Source: an uncultured Lachnospiraceae bacterium
Lineage (GTDB): Bacteria; Bacillota; Clostridia; Lachnospirales; Lachnospiraceae
Direction of reading: 5' to 3'
Assembly (NCBI GenBank): GCA_902781325.1
Contig: CACZJD010000009.1
Span: 1 to 45,438, forward strand
Length of the DNA stretch: 45,438 nt
Both the position numbers and the translations under genes were made by a program. Positions 25,859 through 34,942 of this stretch are shown one piece after another; positions within the stretch are counted from its first letter, which is position 1, and each line of letters opens with the position of its first letter. The notes beneath the pieces were generated by a model. That model did not search any database. It saw only the letters and a list, made by a program, of their open reading frames with translations, and had not been told where the DNA came from.

Positions 25859-26665
25859 TTACTTTCTCAGCGGTATCTGCTGCCTGACACTCTCTACTGT
25901 ATCAAGGTCGATCTGCGCCGCGAGAATTCCCTCCTCTGCGCCCAGTTCCTTCACGACCCTCCCCCACGGGTCTGTCAAAATACTGTGTCCGTAAGCGACA
26001 TAGGAGGCATTTTCATCTCTTGCAGGCGAACAGCCGAGCACATAGATCTGCTGGTCCAAAGCCCTGCTTCTAAACAGTGTTTCCCAGTGTGCGGGACCTG
26101 TCGTCATGTTAAAAGCAGCCGGCACGAAGACCATCTTCACGCCCGCATCCCGCATCTCGATGAATAAATCAGGAAACCGGATATCAAAGCAGATACACAC
26201 TCCCATCTTCCCGTATTCCGTATTAAAAACGGTTATCTTATCCCCGGGAGATAATACTTTCGATTCCTTGAAATACTGACCTCCCTTAACATCGATATCA
26301 AAAAGATGCACCTTGCGGTGTTTGCCTATTTGAACTCCTCTTCGATCAAACATGTAAGATGTATTATAGATTTTTCCGTCCTCCAGTTCAGGGACAGACC
26401 CTCCGATCACATACATCCCTCTGTCACGAGCCAACTCTGAAAGGAATCTGTAAACAGTTCCACCATCGCTCTCCGCAAACTCCGGAAAGCATTTGTTGTC
26501 ATAGGGACAAGTAAAAATCTCCGGAAGGACAAGGAAATCGATCACCGGCCCGGTACAGAAATTTCCGTCATAAGTGTCCAGCATCCGCCGTACAGCTGCC
26601 AGGTTCTGCTCTGCTGTTCCATATACCTTTTTCTGCAATGCGACAACGTTGAATATTCTGCCCAT
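25859..26665 (-). CDS. Nitrilase-superfamily carbon-nitrogen hydrolase (omega-amidase-like)
   Basis: A 268-residue cytoplasmic amidase. The catalytic triad is visible: Glu49 in FLVLPEIF, Lys118 in GKHRKVHLFD and Cys159 in VCICFDIRFPDL. GKHRKVHLFDID with the following GQYFKESKVLSPGD is the pattern of the Nit2/omega-amidase branch, which hydrolyses alpha-ketoglutaramate and similar amides. The start at 26665 has GCAGGAGGG just upstream. It is convergent with aspartate kinase. Two imperfect copies of a CTGACAAA-type motif lie in its leader. The branch assignment is by motif; another C-N hydrolase substrate is possible. Confidence 0.87.
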   Translation of the reverse strand: MGRIFNVVALQKKVYGTAEQNLAAVRRMLDTYDGNFCTGPVIDFLVLPEIFTCPYDNKCFPEFAESDGGTVYRFLSELARDRGMYVIGGSVPELEDGKIYNTSYMFDRRGVQIGKHRKVHLFDIDVKGGQYFKESKVLSPGDKITVFNTEYGKMGVCICFDIRFPDLFIEMRDAGVKMVFVPAAFNMTTGPAHWETLFRSRALDQQIYVLGCSPARDENASYVAYGHSILTDPWGRVVKELGAEEGILAAQIDLDTVESVRQQIPLRK

Positions 26666-26680
26666 TGTTCCCTCCTGCAC

Positions 26681-26713
26681 CTGACAAATGATCTCTTCCT
26701 GACAAACGACCTC
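26681..26713 (-). repeat. Imperfect direct repeat in nitrilase leader
   Basis: CTGACAAATGATCTC (26681-26695) and CTGACAAACGACCTC (26699-26713) differ at two positions and start 18 bp apart, just upstream of the nitrilase ribosome binding site. Read on the plus strand. Confidence 0.35.
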
Positions 26714-26738
26714 AAGGGTATCTTGTTCTTATTATACT

Positions 26739-26770
26739 GAAAAAAAGGCTGCCGCAAACTGCGGCAGCCT
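26739..26770 (-). terminator. Terminator of the lipoprotein gene
   Basis: GGCTGCCGC at 26747-26755 and GCGGCAGCC at 26761-26769 flank a 5-nt loop. A run of A on the plus strand (T on the minus strand) follows in the minus direction. Confidence 0.85.
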
Positions 26771-26794
26771 CCATCATCTGTCGATTATTCAATT

Positions 26795-27829
26795 TTACTG
26801 ATTGCCGCTCTTCTCGACGATCGCGTTGTACCACTCATGCATGATCTCGCTAGCCTTGGATGTGCCGTCTTCGAATGTCACCTTGGTGAAAAACGTATAC
26901 TGCTCGCCGCCTTCGGGTCCTTGCACCGTGCGGATGAGGTTCTCGCTTCCCTCTGCAAAGAAGAAATCGTAGCGCACCTGATCATCAGGGAATGTAAGGA
27001 CGACATACTCGCCGTCGGGCACTTCATTCTCTGCCACCTCGATGTCCTCGTACAGGGCTCCCTTGGTCATCTTCTCGTAGAATGGAAGGGGATCAACACC
27101 ATTGGGCGCAAGAGGTCCATGCTCTGTGGTGCTGACGGTATAATTGGCATCCTTGTCAAATGCGGCCTTTGCAAGAGCTGACTCTACAAGTGTGTTATTA
27201 AAACTGATCCCGGTCAGGCCGTTCTCCTGGGCAAAAGTCTTGGCGACTGTGGCTGCCCATTCGCATGCTGCCGACCATTCCGCCTGATCTTTCTCCATGT
27301 CCTCTACAGTTGCGCGCTCATAGCGGACATCTGTCGGGTTATTATAGATCAGATATACTCCATCTGCATTAACAGCGATCGGCTTCTGTCCTCCAAATGC
27401 GTCGATCATCATCTTGCGGGCTGATTCTTCCTCTCTCTCTGTGATCGCAAAGAGCCAGCCATAGCCCTGATTGCCGTTTCCCTTGGCCTCTGCTGCTTCG
27501 ACGGATTTCGTCTCATATACGTCAAATACGATTCCGTCATCGTTAAGATCAGGTGTATCTACCGTAATCTTATCAGCCAGTTCACCGGGAACAGACAGTT
27601 TGTAGCCTCTGTTCTCATAAACCTTCGCCTCCTCATCAGCAGTGGCGGCAGGAGTTTCTGTCTTCTCTTCTGTCTCTTTGGTTTCTGCAGTTGCAGCAGT
27701 TTCTGTTGTCGCAGTTTTGTCATCCGCCTGTGTGCCCTGGGCATTTGCTGCTCCGCAGGCTGCCATTGAGATGATCAAAGCGGGAACCACAATACCGATC
27801 TTTACTAAATCAGCAAAATTCTTTTTCAT
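26795..27829 (-). CDS. Lipoprotein of unknown function
   Basis: A 344-residue lipoprotein that I cannot place in a family. The signal peptide ends ISMAAC, giving a lipid-modified Cys at about 24. A Thr/Ala/Glu/Lys-rich linker (~30-65) follows, then a globular domain that starts VYENRGYKLSVPGELADKI and ends EIMHEWYNAIVEKSGNQ. Many aromatic and acidic residues are present and there are no catalytic motifs. AGGAGG is nine bases before the ATG at 27829; a TTG two codons earlier is less likely. It is a single gene with its own terminator. Confidence 0.75.
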   Translation of the reverse strand: MKKNFADLVKIGIVVPALIISMAACGAANAQGTQADDKTATTETAATAETKETEEKTETPAATADEEAKVYENRGYKLSVPGELADKITVDTPDLNDDGIVFDVYETKSVEAAEAKGNGNQGYGWLFAITEREEESARKMMIDAFGGQKPIAVNADGVYLIYNNPTDVRYERATVEDMEKDQAEWSAACEWAATVAKTFAQENGLTGISFNNTLVESALAKAAFDKDANYTVSTTEHGPLAPNGVDPLPFYEKMTKGALYEDIEVAENEVPDGEYVVLTFPDDQVRYDFFFAEGSENLIRTVQGPEGGEQYTFFTKVTFEDGTSKASEIMHEWYNAIVEKSGNQ

Positions 27830-28040
27830 AGTCAAAATCCTCCTGAATGCTTTTCTTCACGATTCTTTTTAGTGGCTTCTGTTCTTTAGTATGTCAAAAT
27901 TCCGTTCTCCGAAACCGGCCGCCGGAACTTATACTATAATATACGAAACATTCGCTAATATCCACTAATTAATAATCTTTTAATACTTTATCACATCAGC
28001 GTGCTGCTGTGCAGGAGGCGAATGAGGCGGCTGATCTCAC

Positions 28041-31000
28041 TCACTTCTCTACCCACGGAATCCCTTTTGCGTCCAGACGTCTCTGGACCTCGGTGCCCGG
28101 ATTGCAGTGAATGACAAACCTGTACTCGCCTGTCTCGTAATCCTTAGCCCCGATGTCGCCGATATTTAATACGGAGTCCGGAAGATAGATGTCCGTCACT
28201 TTATCACAGCCTGCAAGGGCTGAATACTCAATATACAGCGTTCCCTCGGGGACGATCAGATCTCCCTCCAGGAGTGTTGGAACAGCTGCAAGTGTTCTCC
28301 CGTCTTTGCTCATAAGCAGCCCGTCCGCCGACATATAGTTCTCGCTCTTCTCGTCCACTTCAAATCTCTCGAACAAAATATTGTCGAGGAATTTGTTCTT
28401 GATAACAAGATTTGCCGGTATACGGATCACGTCCTGAGTGAAAGTTTTATTAAGCCCGGCACTGAAAGCAGCGTAGCCCAGTTTCTCCAGTTTTTCCGGA
28501 AGTTCGATCTTTCCGTATCCATCTCCCGGCGTAAAAGCTGCTGCGCCGATCGAGGTGACAGAGGACGGCAGCTGCACGTTCTGAAGAGGGCAATCGTTGA
28601 AAGCCCTGTCTCCGATCTCTTTGAGCCCTTTGGCAAATACCACATCCGTCAGAGATGAGCAGCTCCCGAACGCGCTCTTGCCGATCGTCCTCAGGGACTT
28701 GGGCAGCGTGACTTTAGTCAGGAAAGAATTGAGATAAAACGCGCCTTCCCCGATCGTCTCTGTTTTGCCTGGGACCGTATATTCCGCGTCTTCCTTCTGC
28801 TTCGGATAAACGAGCAGGGTCTCCCCCTTCGCATCAAACAGGACGCCGTCCACACATTTATAATTCTTATTGTTCGCGCCGGTCTCCAATTCCTTCATCA
28901 TGTAGAAATCAGAGAAAAACGAGCCCTCGATTGCGCTCACGCTGTCCGGAATGACTACTTTGGAATAGTAGTTGCTATAGTACTGATTATTGTCCTTCCT
29001 GATCGCAGTCACCGGAAGTTCCCTGAACTCGGACGGGATCGTAAGCGTCCCTTTGTCGCTTCCGCTGCACCCGACCAGTTCCGCGTGATCTTTGAAGATG
29101 CGCCAAGTCATAGCCGCAGGTTCTGCGCTTTCCGCTCCGGCCATTTCCTCCGTCACAGTTTCGTAAACAAGGTTCTCCGGATCCGTCACGTCATCATAGG
29201 CGATCTCAAACTGCTTTGCATAAGATTCTGCCGCAGAGCCCTTCGAGCAGTGAAGTTTGACTTTATAAATATACTGATATTGTCCTGTTTCGTCCTGCTC
29301 GCCAAGATCATACGGGAAAACGCTCTTGCCGAACCGGAAAACACTGTCCGGGATCACAACATCCTCAGCGTCATCACAGTACGTAAGCAGATTGTCCTGC
29401 AAAGTAGTGATCCCATCCGGGATCATGATAATTTTGCCCATCCCCTGAGGCACCTCCAGGATCATATCCTTTGCTTTGCTCGTAATGAATCCGCCCGAAG
29501 AGGCAAAATAGGGATTGCTCTCCTCCACCTCAAAGGCCGCGATATTCATCATGCTGAAGGCTTCTTTTCCGATATGCTGCATATTCGGTCCGATATGCAT
29601 CGTCTCAATAAGCGGATTTTCTTCGTTTCCGAACCTGAATAACATATATTCTCCGAAAGCGGAATCTCCGACCGTTTCAATGCTGTCGGGAAGATTGAAA
29701 GAGGAAAGGCTCTGGCAGTCGAAAAACGCCATATTCTCTACGCTCTTAAGCGATTCCGGAAGAACCGCGCTCTCAATGAGGGAGCCAGCAAAGGATCCGT
29801 ACGCGATCGTCTCCGTTCCCTTCTCCACAGCGTATTCACCGCTCCGTGCGCCCGGATACTGGATCAGTGTCCTGCCGTCCTTGGTGTACAGGACGCCATT
29901 TACTGTTTTATAACTCTCATTGCATTCATCTATTGAGATCTCCGTGAGGTTTTCACAGTCCGCGAACGGTATAGAACCGATCATCTGCAGTCCGCCGGGC
30001 AGTGTCACTGACTCTAAAGCCGTCCTTGAAAACGCGCCTCTCTTGATCACTTCCACGCTCTCCGGAATCTCGACCGACGTAAGCCCGCTTCCGCGGAAAG
30101 CCGATATTCCGATCGTTCTGATCCCCTCAGGCAGCGTGACCTTCCTGCAGTTCGTCAGTCCCGAGAAAGCTTCGTCTCCGATCTCCGTCACTTTTTTGCC
30201 GGAGACTTCGGACGGCACTGTGATCTCTGTATCCTCTCCTTCATAGTCGGTGATCACCGCTTCCTCTCCGGAAACATCGGCGTACATCGTTCCGTTTTCA
30301 GTGCCTATCACTTTATATTTTCCGCTGTGATCCAGTTCAAGATCGATGAACTCCGACCCGTGGACATTGCCGTTGATGTCCTTCACAGTTACCTGGCAGA
30401 TGAAGTCCTTGTCAAAGCCGGATGCCGGCTTCATTTCGAGCCTGAAACCGTGATCCAGACACAGCGGATACATCTCATATCCCGTGGATTTCCACTCGGT
30501 AAACGGCTTCATATTTCCTTTATCATCGCGCCGGGGATTATAAGAAATACTTCCCGCGTTGATGAGCGATTCATAGTTGGAGACGTCGATCGACGCCTTG
30601 CCGCCGGCCCAGGCACTGCCGGACGCGGAGGTGATATCGAGAACGGAGGTCTCCGTCTCACCCGCAATGTTCTTGGCAGTGATCACGACCTCTTCATCCT
30701 TATCCCAGTCAACATCCATGAACTCATGCCCGGACGTTAGATAACAGTTGACCGTTCTGTAAACGGATTCAGCGTCATTGTTCTGTGACTGCACGCATGT
30801 GAGCGGTGCCGGCGCTTCTTCCATATCTGTCGCAACAGTCAGCAGCATCGGATCTGACGGAATATGCAAAACACTGTTCTCATCCGGATCCACGGCAATA
30901 TTGGCAGTAGTGATGGCATAGTCGCCGAAACTGTTCCTCTGTAAAACAGTGTAGAAAGCCTGAGAGGTATTCCTGACCTGCTCATCGGTGAGCTGAAGTG

Positions 31001-32459
31001 TCAGTTCCTCTCCTTCGCGCTGAATCTCCGGCATAGTCCAGTCTGTGTTCGACCCCTCGATCCAGCTGTCCATATAAGAGGTGACAAAGGCAGAATACTC
31101 AGGGGACAGCGAGGTTTCTTCCGAATACAGTTCTCCGGAGACGCCGTAAAGTTCCAGGTTATCACCCGGAAGATAAATAGAAATACCATTAGCGCCGCTG
31201 ACATTGGATGTATGATTCACCACCATTTCATCGACCGCCTCAAGGATGCCGCGGCTCTCCTCGGGATACAGTTCCGAAACATTTTCAGCAAGATGCTTAA
31301 GATCCAGAAGATCGAAAGCATCCTCTTTGCCGCTGGCCGCGCCCAGACCAAAAGCCTTTGTCTTAGCTCTGGCCTGGTTCAGTTCAGGGTAATTTCCCTG
31401 TTTAATTCCGATCTTCATCGCCTCAAAAAGCGCATTTGCGCTGTCGATCAGCGTATCTGTCCTGCTCAGATCCATTGCCGCCAGCGTTACGTCGGGGTTA
31501 AAAAACTCCGACCTGTTCTCTTCATAATATTTTCCGTAAGCCTCGACGATCGAGCTGACGATCGTCCTGGCGTCATCGGTCTCATTGAGCTTGGACAGGA
31601 AACTGTAATCCCAGCCCCGTCCGGATTCAAGTTCCTCTGAACCGACCATATACTGCGCATAGTCCTTCCAGAGTTTGGCACTCTCAACAGATCCCATAAG
31701 GCAGGCGTCAAAACCTACAAAATCCAGTTTTTTATCTCCCGCAAACAGGGTCTGGTCCATAGCGCCCTTAAGCTCCTCCAGCAGCAGGCTGTCATTTCCG
31801 AACAGTTCATCGCTGCCGTATCCCCAGAGTGGGCCCGCGCCGTGGTCCCAAAGCACCAGTCCGTAGTGCCTGGCCGGATAATTGGTCGTACAGTAATTGA
31901 TGAACTCAGCCAGAGTGCCTGCGGCGCCCATATCCGCAGTCTCTGAAGTCTGCGCTGTCACCTCCAGCTGTTCACCGTTTTCCATATTAATGACGCTATT
32001 GCATGTATTCGATATCGCGCTGGTCCATCTCTTGCTGCCGCCGGTGTAGACAAGGAGATTGTTCCTGCTGAAATCAAGATTCGACCCGATCATTTCTTTC
32101 ATGTCGTTTGTGGCTGCCCCGTAGCGGCTCTCAAGGTTGGATCCTACGATATAGACCATTACCGTGAAGTCCTTTTCAAGAGCTCTCGGCCCGTCCTTCG
32201 CAGCGTACAGCGCTGTGCCTTTCACATTGGTCTGCTCGGTCTTTTTTGCCTGGGCGGCGCGGCTGTAATCCGTATCCTCCTCGCCCATGATCACCAGTTC
32301 CGGCTTCTTATTCTGGTCCGGGATCTGAGCTGCCGTCTCCGTGTCCTCCGCAGTCGAACCGCTGCCGCTTTGTGTTCCGGCAGGCGCCCCTGGCCCCGCG
32401 CAGGCACCAAGCGTCAGTATAAAGCAAATAAGCAGTGCTGATATCCTTCTCATCTTCAT
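28041..32459 (-). CDS. Clostripain-family (C11) cysteine protease lipoprotein with BspA-type leucine-rich repeats
   Basis: A 1472-residue surface lipoprotein. The signal ends LTLGAC (Cys20). A clostripain-like C11 protease domain covers ~100-470: DFTVMVYIVGSNLESRYGAA, the catalytic His206 in LVLWDHGAG and Cys253 in GFDACLMGS. The central region (~480-720) has no assigned fold. From ~760 to ~1440 there are many LRR_5/BspA units (for example TEIGDEAFSGLTNCRKVTLP, ESVTLPGGLQMIGSIPFADC), in three blocks separated by non-repeat inserts. The likely role is a cell-surface protease that recognises host or microbial partners. The start has AAGAGGTGAC upstream. Confidence 0.88.
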   Translation of the reverse strand: MKMRRISALLICFILTLGACAGPGAPAGTQSGSGSTAEDTETAAQIPDQNKKPELVIMGEEDTDYSRAAQAKKTEQTNVKGTALYAAKDGPRALEKDFTVMVYIVGSNLESRYGAATNDMKEMIGSNLDFSRNNLLVYTGGSKRWTSAISNTCNSVINMENGEQLEVTAQTSETADMGAAGTLAEFINYCTTNYPARHYGLVLWDHGAGPLWGYGSDELFGNDSLLLEELKGAMDQTLFAGDKKLDFVGFDACLMGSVESAKLWKDYAQYMVGSEELESGRGWDYSFLSKLNETDDARTIVSSIVEAYGKYYEENRSEFFNPDVTLAAMDLSRTDTLIDSANALFEAMKIGIKQGNYPELNQARAKTKAFGLGAASGKEDAFDLLDLKHLAENVSELYPEESRGILEAVDEMVVNHTSNVSGANGISIYLPGDNLELYGVSGELYSEETSLSPEYSAFVTSYMDSWIEGSNTDWTMPEIQREGEELTLQLTDEQVRNTSQAFYTVLQRNSFGDYAITTANIAVDPDENSVLHIPSDPMLLTVATDMEEAPAPLTCVQSQNNDAESVYRTVNCYLTSGHEFMDVDWDKDEEVVITAKNIAGETETSVLDITSASGSAWAGGKASIDVSNYESLINAGSISYNPRRDDKGNMKPFTEWKSTGYEMYPLCLDHGFRLEMKPASGFDKDFICQVTVKDINGNVHGSEFIDLELDHSGKYKVIGTENGTMYADVSGEEAVITDYEGEDTEITVPSEVSGKKVTEIGDEAFSGLTNCRKVTLPEGIRTIGISAFRGSGLTSVEIPESVEVIKRGAFSRTALESVTLPGGLQMIGSIPFADCENLTEISIDECNESYKTVNGVLYTKDGRTLIQYPGARSGEYAVEKGTETIAYGSFAGSLIESAVLPESLKSVENMAFFDCQSLSSFNLPDSIETVGDSAFGEYMLFRFGNEENPLIETMHIGPNMQHIGKEAFSMMNIAAFEVEESNPYFASSGGFITSKAKDMILEVPQGMGKIIMIPDGITTLQDNLLTYCDDAEDVVIPDSVFRFGKSVFPYDLGEQDETGQYQYIYKVKLHCSKGSAAESYAKQFEIAYDDVTDPENLVYETVTEEMAGAESAEPAAMTWRIFKDHAELVGCSGSDKGTLTIPSEFRELPVTAIRKDNNQYYSNYYSKVVIPDSVSAIEGSFFSDFYMMKELETGANNKNYKCVDGVLFDAKGETLLVYPKQKEDAEYTVPGKTETIGEGAFYLNSFLTKVTLPKSLRTIGKSAFGSCSSLTDVVFAKGLKEIGDRAFNDCPLQNVQLPSSVTSIGAAAFTPGDGYGKIELPEKLEKLGYAAFSAGLNKTFTQDVIRIPANLVIKNKFLDNILFERFEVDEKSENYMSADGLLMSKDGRTLAAVPTLLEGDLIVPEGTLYIEYSALAGCDKVTDIYLPDSVLNIGDIGAKDYETGEYRFVIHCNPGTEVQRRLDAKGIPWVEK

Positions 32460-32510
32460 AGTGTCACCTCTTCCGGATCTGATTGATCTGTCAAAACATC
32501 ACATATCTGT

Positions 32511-32519
32511 ATTATACCA
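32511..32519 (-). promoter_or_regulatory. Extended -10 promoter of the C11 protease gene
   Basis: On the minus strand TGG-TATAAT lies about 50 nt before the start codon at 32459. Confidence 0.5.
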
Positions 32520-32581
32520 TATCCTTCTATATATAAACTGACGTGCTTCCTTCATTCTTGTTACGTAAATATTACAAACTA

Positions 32582-32610
32582 TTGCAAATATTATCGCTTT
32601 GGGTTAGAAT
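32582..32610 (+). promoter_or_regulatory. Promoter of the DUF3048 gene
   Basis: TTGCAA (32582-32587) and TAGAAT (32605-32610) are separated by exactly 17 nt, 58 nt before the ATG. Confidence 0.6.
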
Positions 32611-32668
32611 AACCGTATGTTTATGATTGATTAAACACCTACAAAAAGAACAGTATCAGGAGGACTTT

Positions 32669-34000
32669 ATGCGTAAGAGAAGTCTTTGTGTTCTGACGGT
32701 CGCTGCACTGACACTGTCCTCAGCCCTTGTCGGCTGCGGCGGTTCAACCTCCGCTCAGACTCAGCAGGAAGAAACAACAGTTGAAACAGAAAAAAAGACA
32801 GAAGAAACCGCGTCAGCAGACACAACTGCCATTGATACGGCAACTGAAGCGATCTCCAAGCCGGAACCCGAGCCCGAGCCGGAACCCGAGCCTGAACTTC
32901 CCAGAAGCCCTCTGACCGGAAAGGTCATGGATGAAGAGCTCCTCAGGCAGCGCCCTCTGGCCTTTATGTTCCCCATCAACAAGCAGGCCCAGCCCCAATA
33001 CGGTCTCGACAGAGTCGACGTCTTCTACGAGATCATGGAAGAAGGCAACATGAGCCGCCAGATGGGCATCATGCAGGATTGGCAGGATCTTGAAAGGATC
33101 GGCAATGTCCGCAGTATCCGCTCCTATTTTGTCTATGAAGCGCTTGAATGGGATCCGATCATCATCCACTTCGGCGGTCCCTCCGATTACACTGGAGAGA
33201 TCCTCTCCCGCGAGGATGTAGACAACATCAACGGCACCGGCCACGAGTCCATGGGACCGGATTACGGCGCTTTCTACCGCATTCCTCACGACGGCGTCGC
33301 TCTCGAGCACACAGCCTACACGGATGCCGAGCACATCCTTGACGCCATCGAAGAAGCCGGATTTGAGAAAGAGCACCGTGAAGAGTATTATCACGACAAG
33401 CACTTCACTTTCACAAAGGACGGCGAGATCAATGACCTCTCGCAGTATCCGGATGCTGTAGATGCCACTGAGATCGATATGTCAGGCTCCTATCCTGTCA
33501 CTCAGTCCGCACTCAGTTACGACGAAGAGGATCACCTCTATTACAAGAGACTGTACGGCGAAGACCAGTGTGATGCGGTCACAGGCGAACAGATGGCATT
33601 CACCAACATCTTCATTCAGCGCTGCGAGTGGGTCTATGCCAACAACGACTCCCGTGAATGGGAAGACGGCACACACGGTTATCTCTGGTTCAGGATCGAG
33701 GATCCCGGCTATGACGGCTTCTACATCACTAACGGCAAGATGATCCATGTCACATGGAACAAGGCAGATGACTATGAGCCCACATTATTCTATGATGACA
33801 ACGGCAACGAGGTCACCGTGAACCAGGGCCGCACCATGATCTTCATCATCCGCGATGACAGAGATGACTTCGATATTGACGGAATCACCTACTATCCCGA
33901 TGATCATACAACTCTTACTGAGCCTCATGAGGATTCTTCCGACGGTTCCACCGAGGAAGAGAGCGCTCCCGCGGAAGAGCCTGAATTCGAAGAAATGTAA
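32669..34000 (+). CDS. DUF3048 domain lipoprotein (YerB-like)
   Basis: A 443-residue lipoprotein. The signal ends SALVGC (Cys23). A Thr/Glu/Lys linker and a short Glu-Pro repeat (EPEPEPEPEPEP) follow up to ~75. The DUF3048 domain starts PRSPLTGKVMDEELLRQRPL and includes YGLDRVDVFYEIMEEGNMSR and GNVRSIRSYF, matching the YerB family of cell-envelope proteins of unknown biochemical role. The C-terminus is acidic. The start at 32669 has AGGAGG; an earlier in-frame ATG at 32627 has none. It is a single gene ending in a strong bidirectional terminator. Confidence 0.9.
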   Translation: MRKRSLCVLTVAALTLSSALVGCGGSTSAQTQQEETTVETEKKTEETASADTTAIDTATEAISKPEPEPEPEPEPELPRSPLTGKVMDEELLRQRPLAFMFPINKQAQPQYGLDRVDVFYEIMEEGNMSRQMGIMQDWQDLERIGNVRSIRSYFVYEALEWDPIIIHFGGPSDYTGEILSREDVDNINGTGHESMGPDYGAFYRIPHDGVALEHTAYTDAEHILDAIEEAGFEKEHREEYYHDKHFTFTKDGEINDLSQYPDAVDATEIDMSGSYPVTQSALSYDEEDHLYYKRLYGEDQCDAVTGEQMAFTNIFIQRCEWVYANNDSREWEDGTHGYLWFRIEDPGYDGFYITNGKMIHVTWNKADDYEPTLFYDDNGNEVTVNQGRTMIFIIRDDRDDFDIDGITYYPDDHTTLTEPHEDSSDGSTEEESAPAEEPEFEEM

Positions 34001-34044
34001 AAAAAGAGACCTCCGGATCGTTCAAACGATCCGGAGGTTTTTCA
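34001..34044. terminator. Bidirectional terminator
   Basis: ACCTCCGGATCGTT at 34009-34022 pairs perfectly with AACGATCCGGAGGT at 34025-34038, with A on one side and T on the other. It serves the DUF3048 gene and the convergent histidine phosphatase gene. Confidence 0.9.
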
Positions 34045-34058
34045 ATGTTTCGCATTCT

Positions 34059-34736
34059 TTATTTTGACGGGACCGAACCGTAGGAAAACTGCAGTTCTTT
34101 CGGCACATGGTGCTTGTCATCCACAAATTCCAGTGTCGTCCTGTCTTCTTCGTCCACCGTGACGCAGCAGACGCTGACATTATACAGAAGGTAACGGCCC
34201 ATTTTGTCCGCAGGAATCCCTTCAGAATAGTTGAGAAAAGTCTGAATCGCAGTGCCGTGGGAAGCGATCGCAATAGTTTCCCCTCTGTGCTCCCGCACGA
34301 TCCTCATGATCGCTTCGCTCACACGCTCGTAGACTTCGATCATCGTCTCTCCGCCCGGCGCTCTGGCGTGGCCTCTGTCCTCATTGAGCACATACATTCT
34401 GTAAAACTCAGGATACTCAGCCTGTATTTCTTCTTTGGTCCAGCCGTCAATCAGCCCGAAGTTGATCTCCATGACGCCGGGTTCCACCAGCACAGGGACC
34501 TCATGGTCCTGAGTCGCAAGGCAGTACTCAAGTGTTTTGACCGCGCGCTGCAGAGGGCTGGTCACCCCCAGATCGATGTGAATGTCCTTGAAATATTCCT
34601 CCAGACAGGCACCCTGCTTCTCTCCTATCTCATCCAGCGGATTGTCCGTCTGTCCCTGGTAGCGAAGAGCCTGATTCCAGGCTGTGGTGCCGTGGCGCAC
34701 CAGATAAAGGGTGGTAACTTTTTTGTTCTGCTCCAT
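34059..34736 (-). CDS. Histidine phosphatase family protein (phosphoglycerate mutase-like)
   Basis: A 225-residue phosphatase of the histidine acid/phosphoglycerate mutase superfamily. The phosphorylated His is in LYLVRHGTTAWN near the N-terminus. The SPLQRAVKTLEY block and the second His in IASHGTAIQTFL complete the active site. These enzymes act on small phosphate esters or nucleotides; the exact substrate is not evident. The start at 34736 has GGAG seven bases upstream; an ATG at 34769 lacks a binding site. It is monocistronic. Confidence 0.9.
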   Translation of the reverse strand: MEQNKKVTTLYLVRHGTTAWNQALRYQGQTDNPLDEIGEKQGACLEEYFKDIHIDLGVTSPLQRAVKTLEYCLATQDHEVPVLVEPGVMEINFGLIDGWTKEEIQAEYPEFYRMYVLNEDRGHARAPGGETMIEVYERVSEAIMRIVREHRGETIAIASHGTAIQTFLNYSEGIPADKMGRYLLYNVSVCCVTVDEEDRTTLEFVDDKHHVPKELQFSYGSVPSK

Positions 34737-34942
34737 AATGCTGCTCCTGTCCTCTTTTCTCAAATCCATTTATCCCGGATCTTCAGTTTTGTTCTGTCCT
34801 TTTATGATTATAATAGACTTTTAACGGGAGCGGAACCGTTTTCCTGTTGCGATTTCGGGGTACTCTGGTCCATAATTAGTTTTGCGGCAAATGCCGGCGC
34901 GGCAGTATGCTGCGGGATATTAACACACCGGGAGGACTGCAG

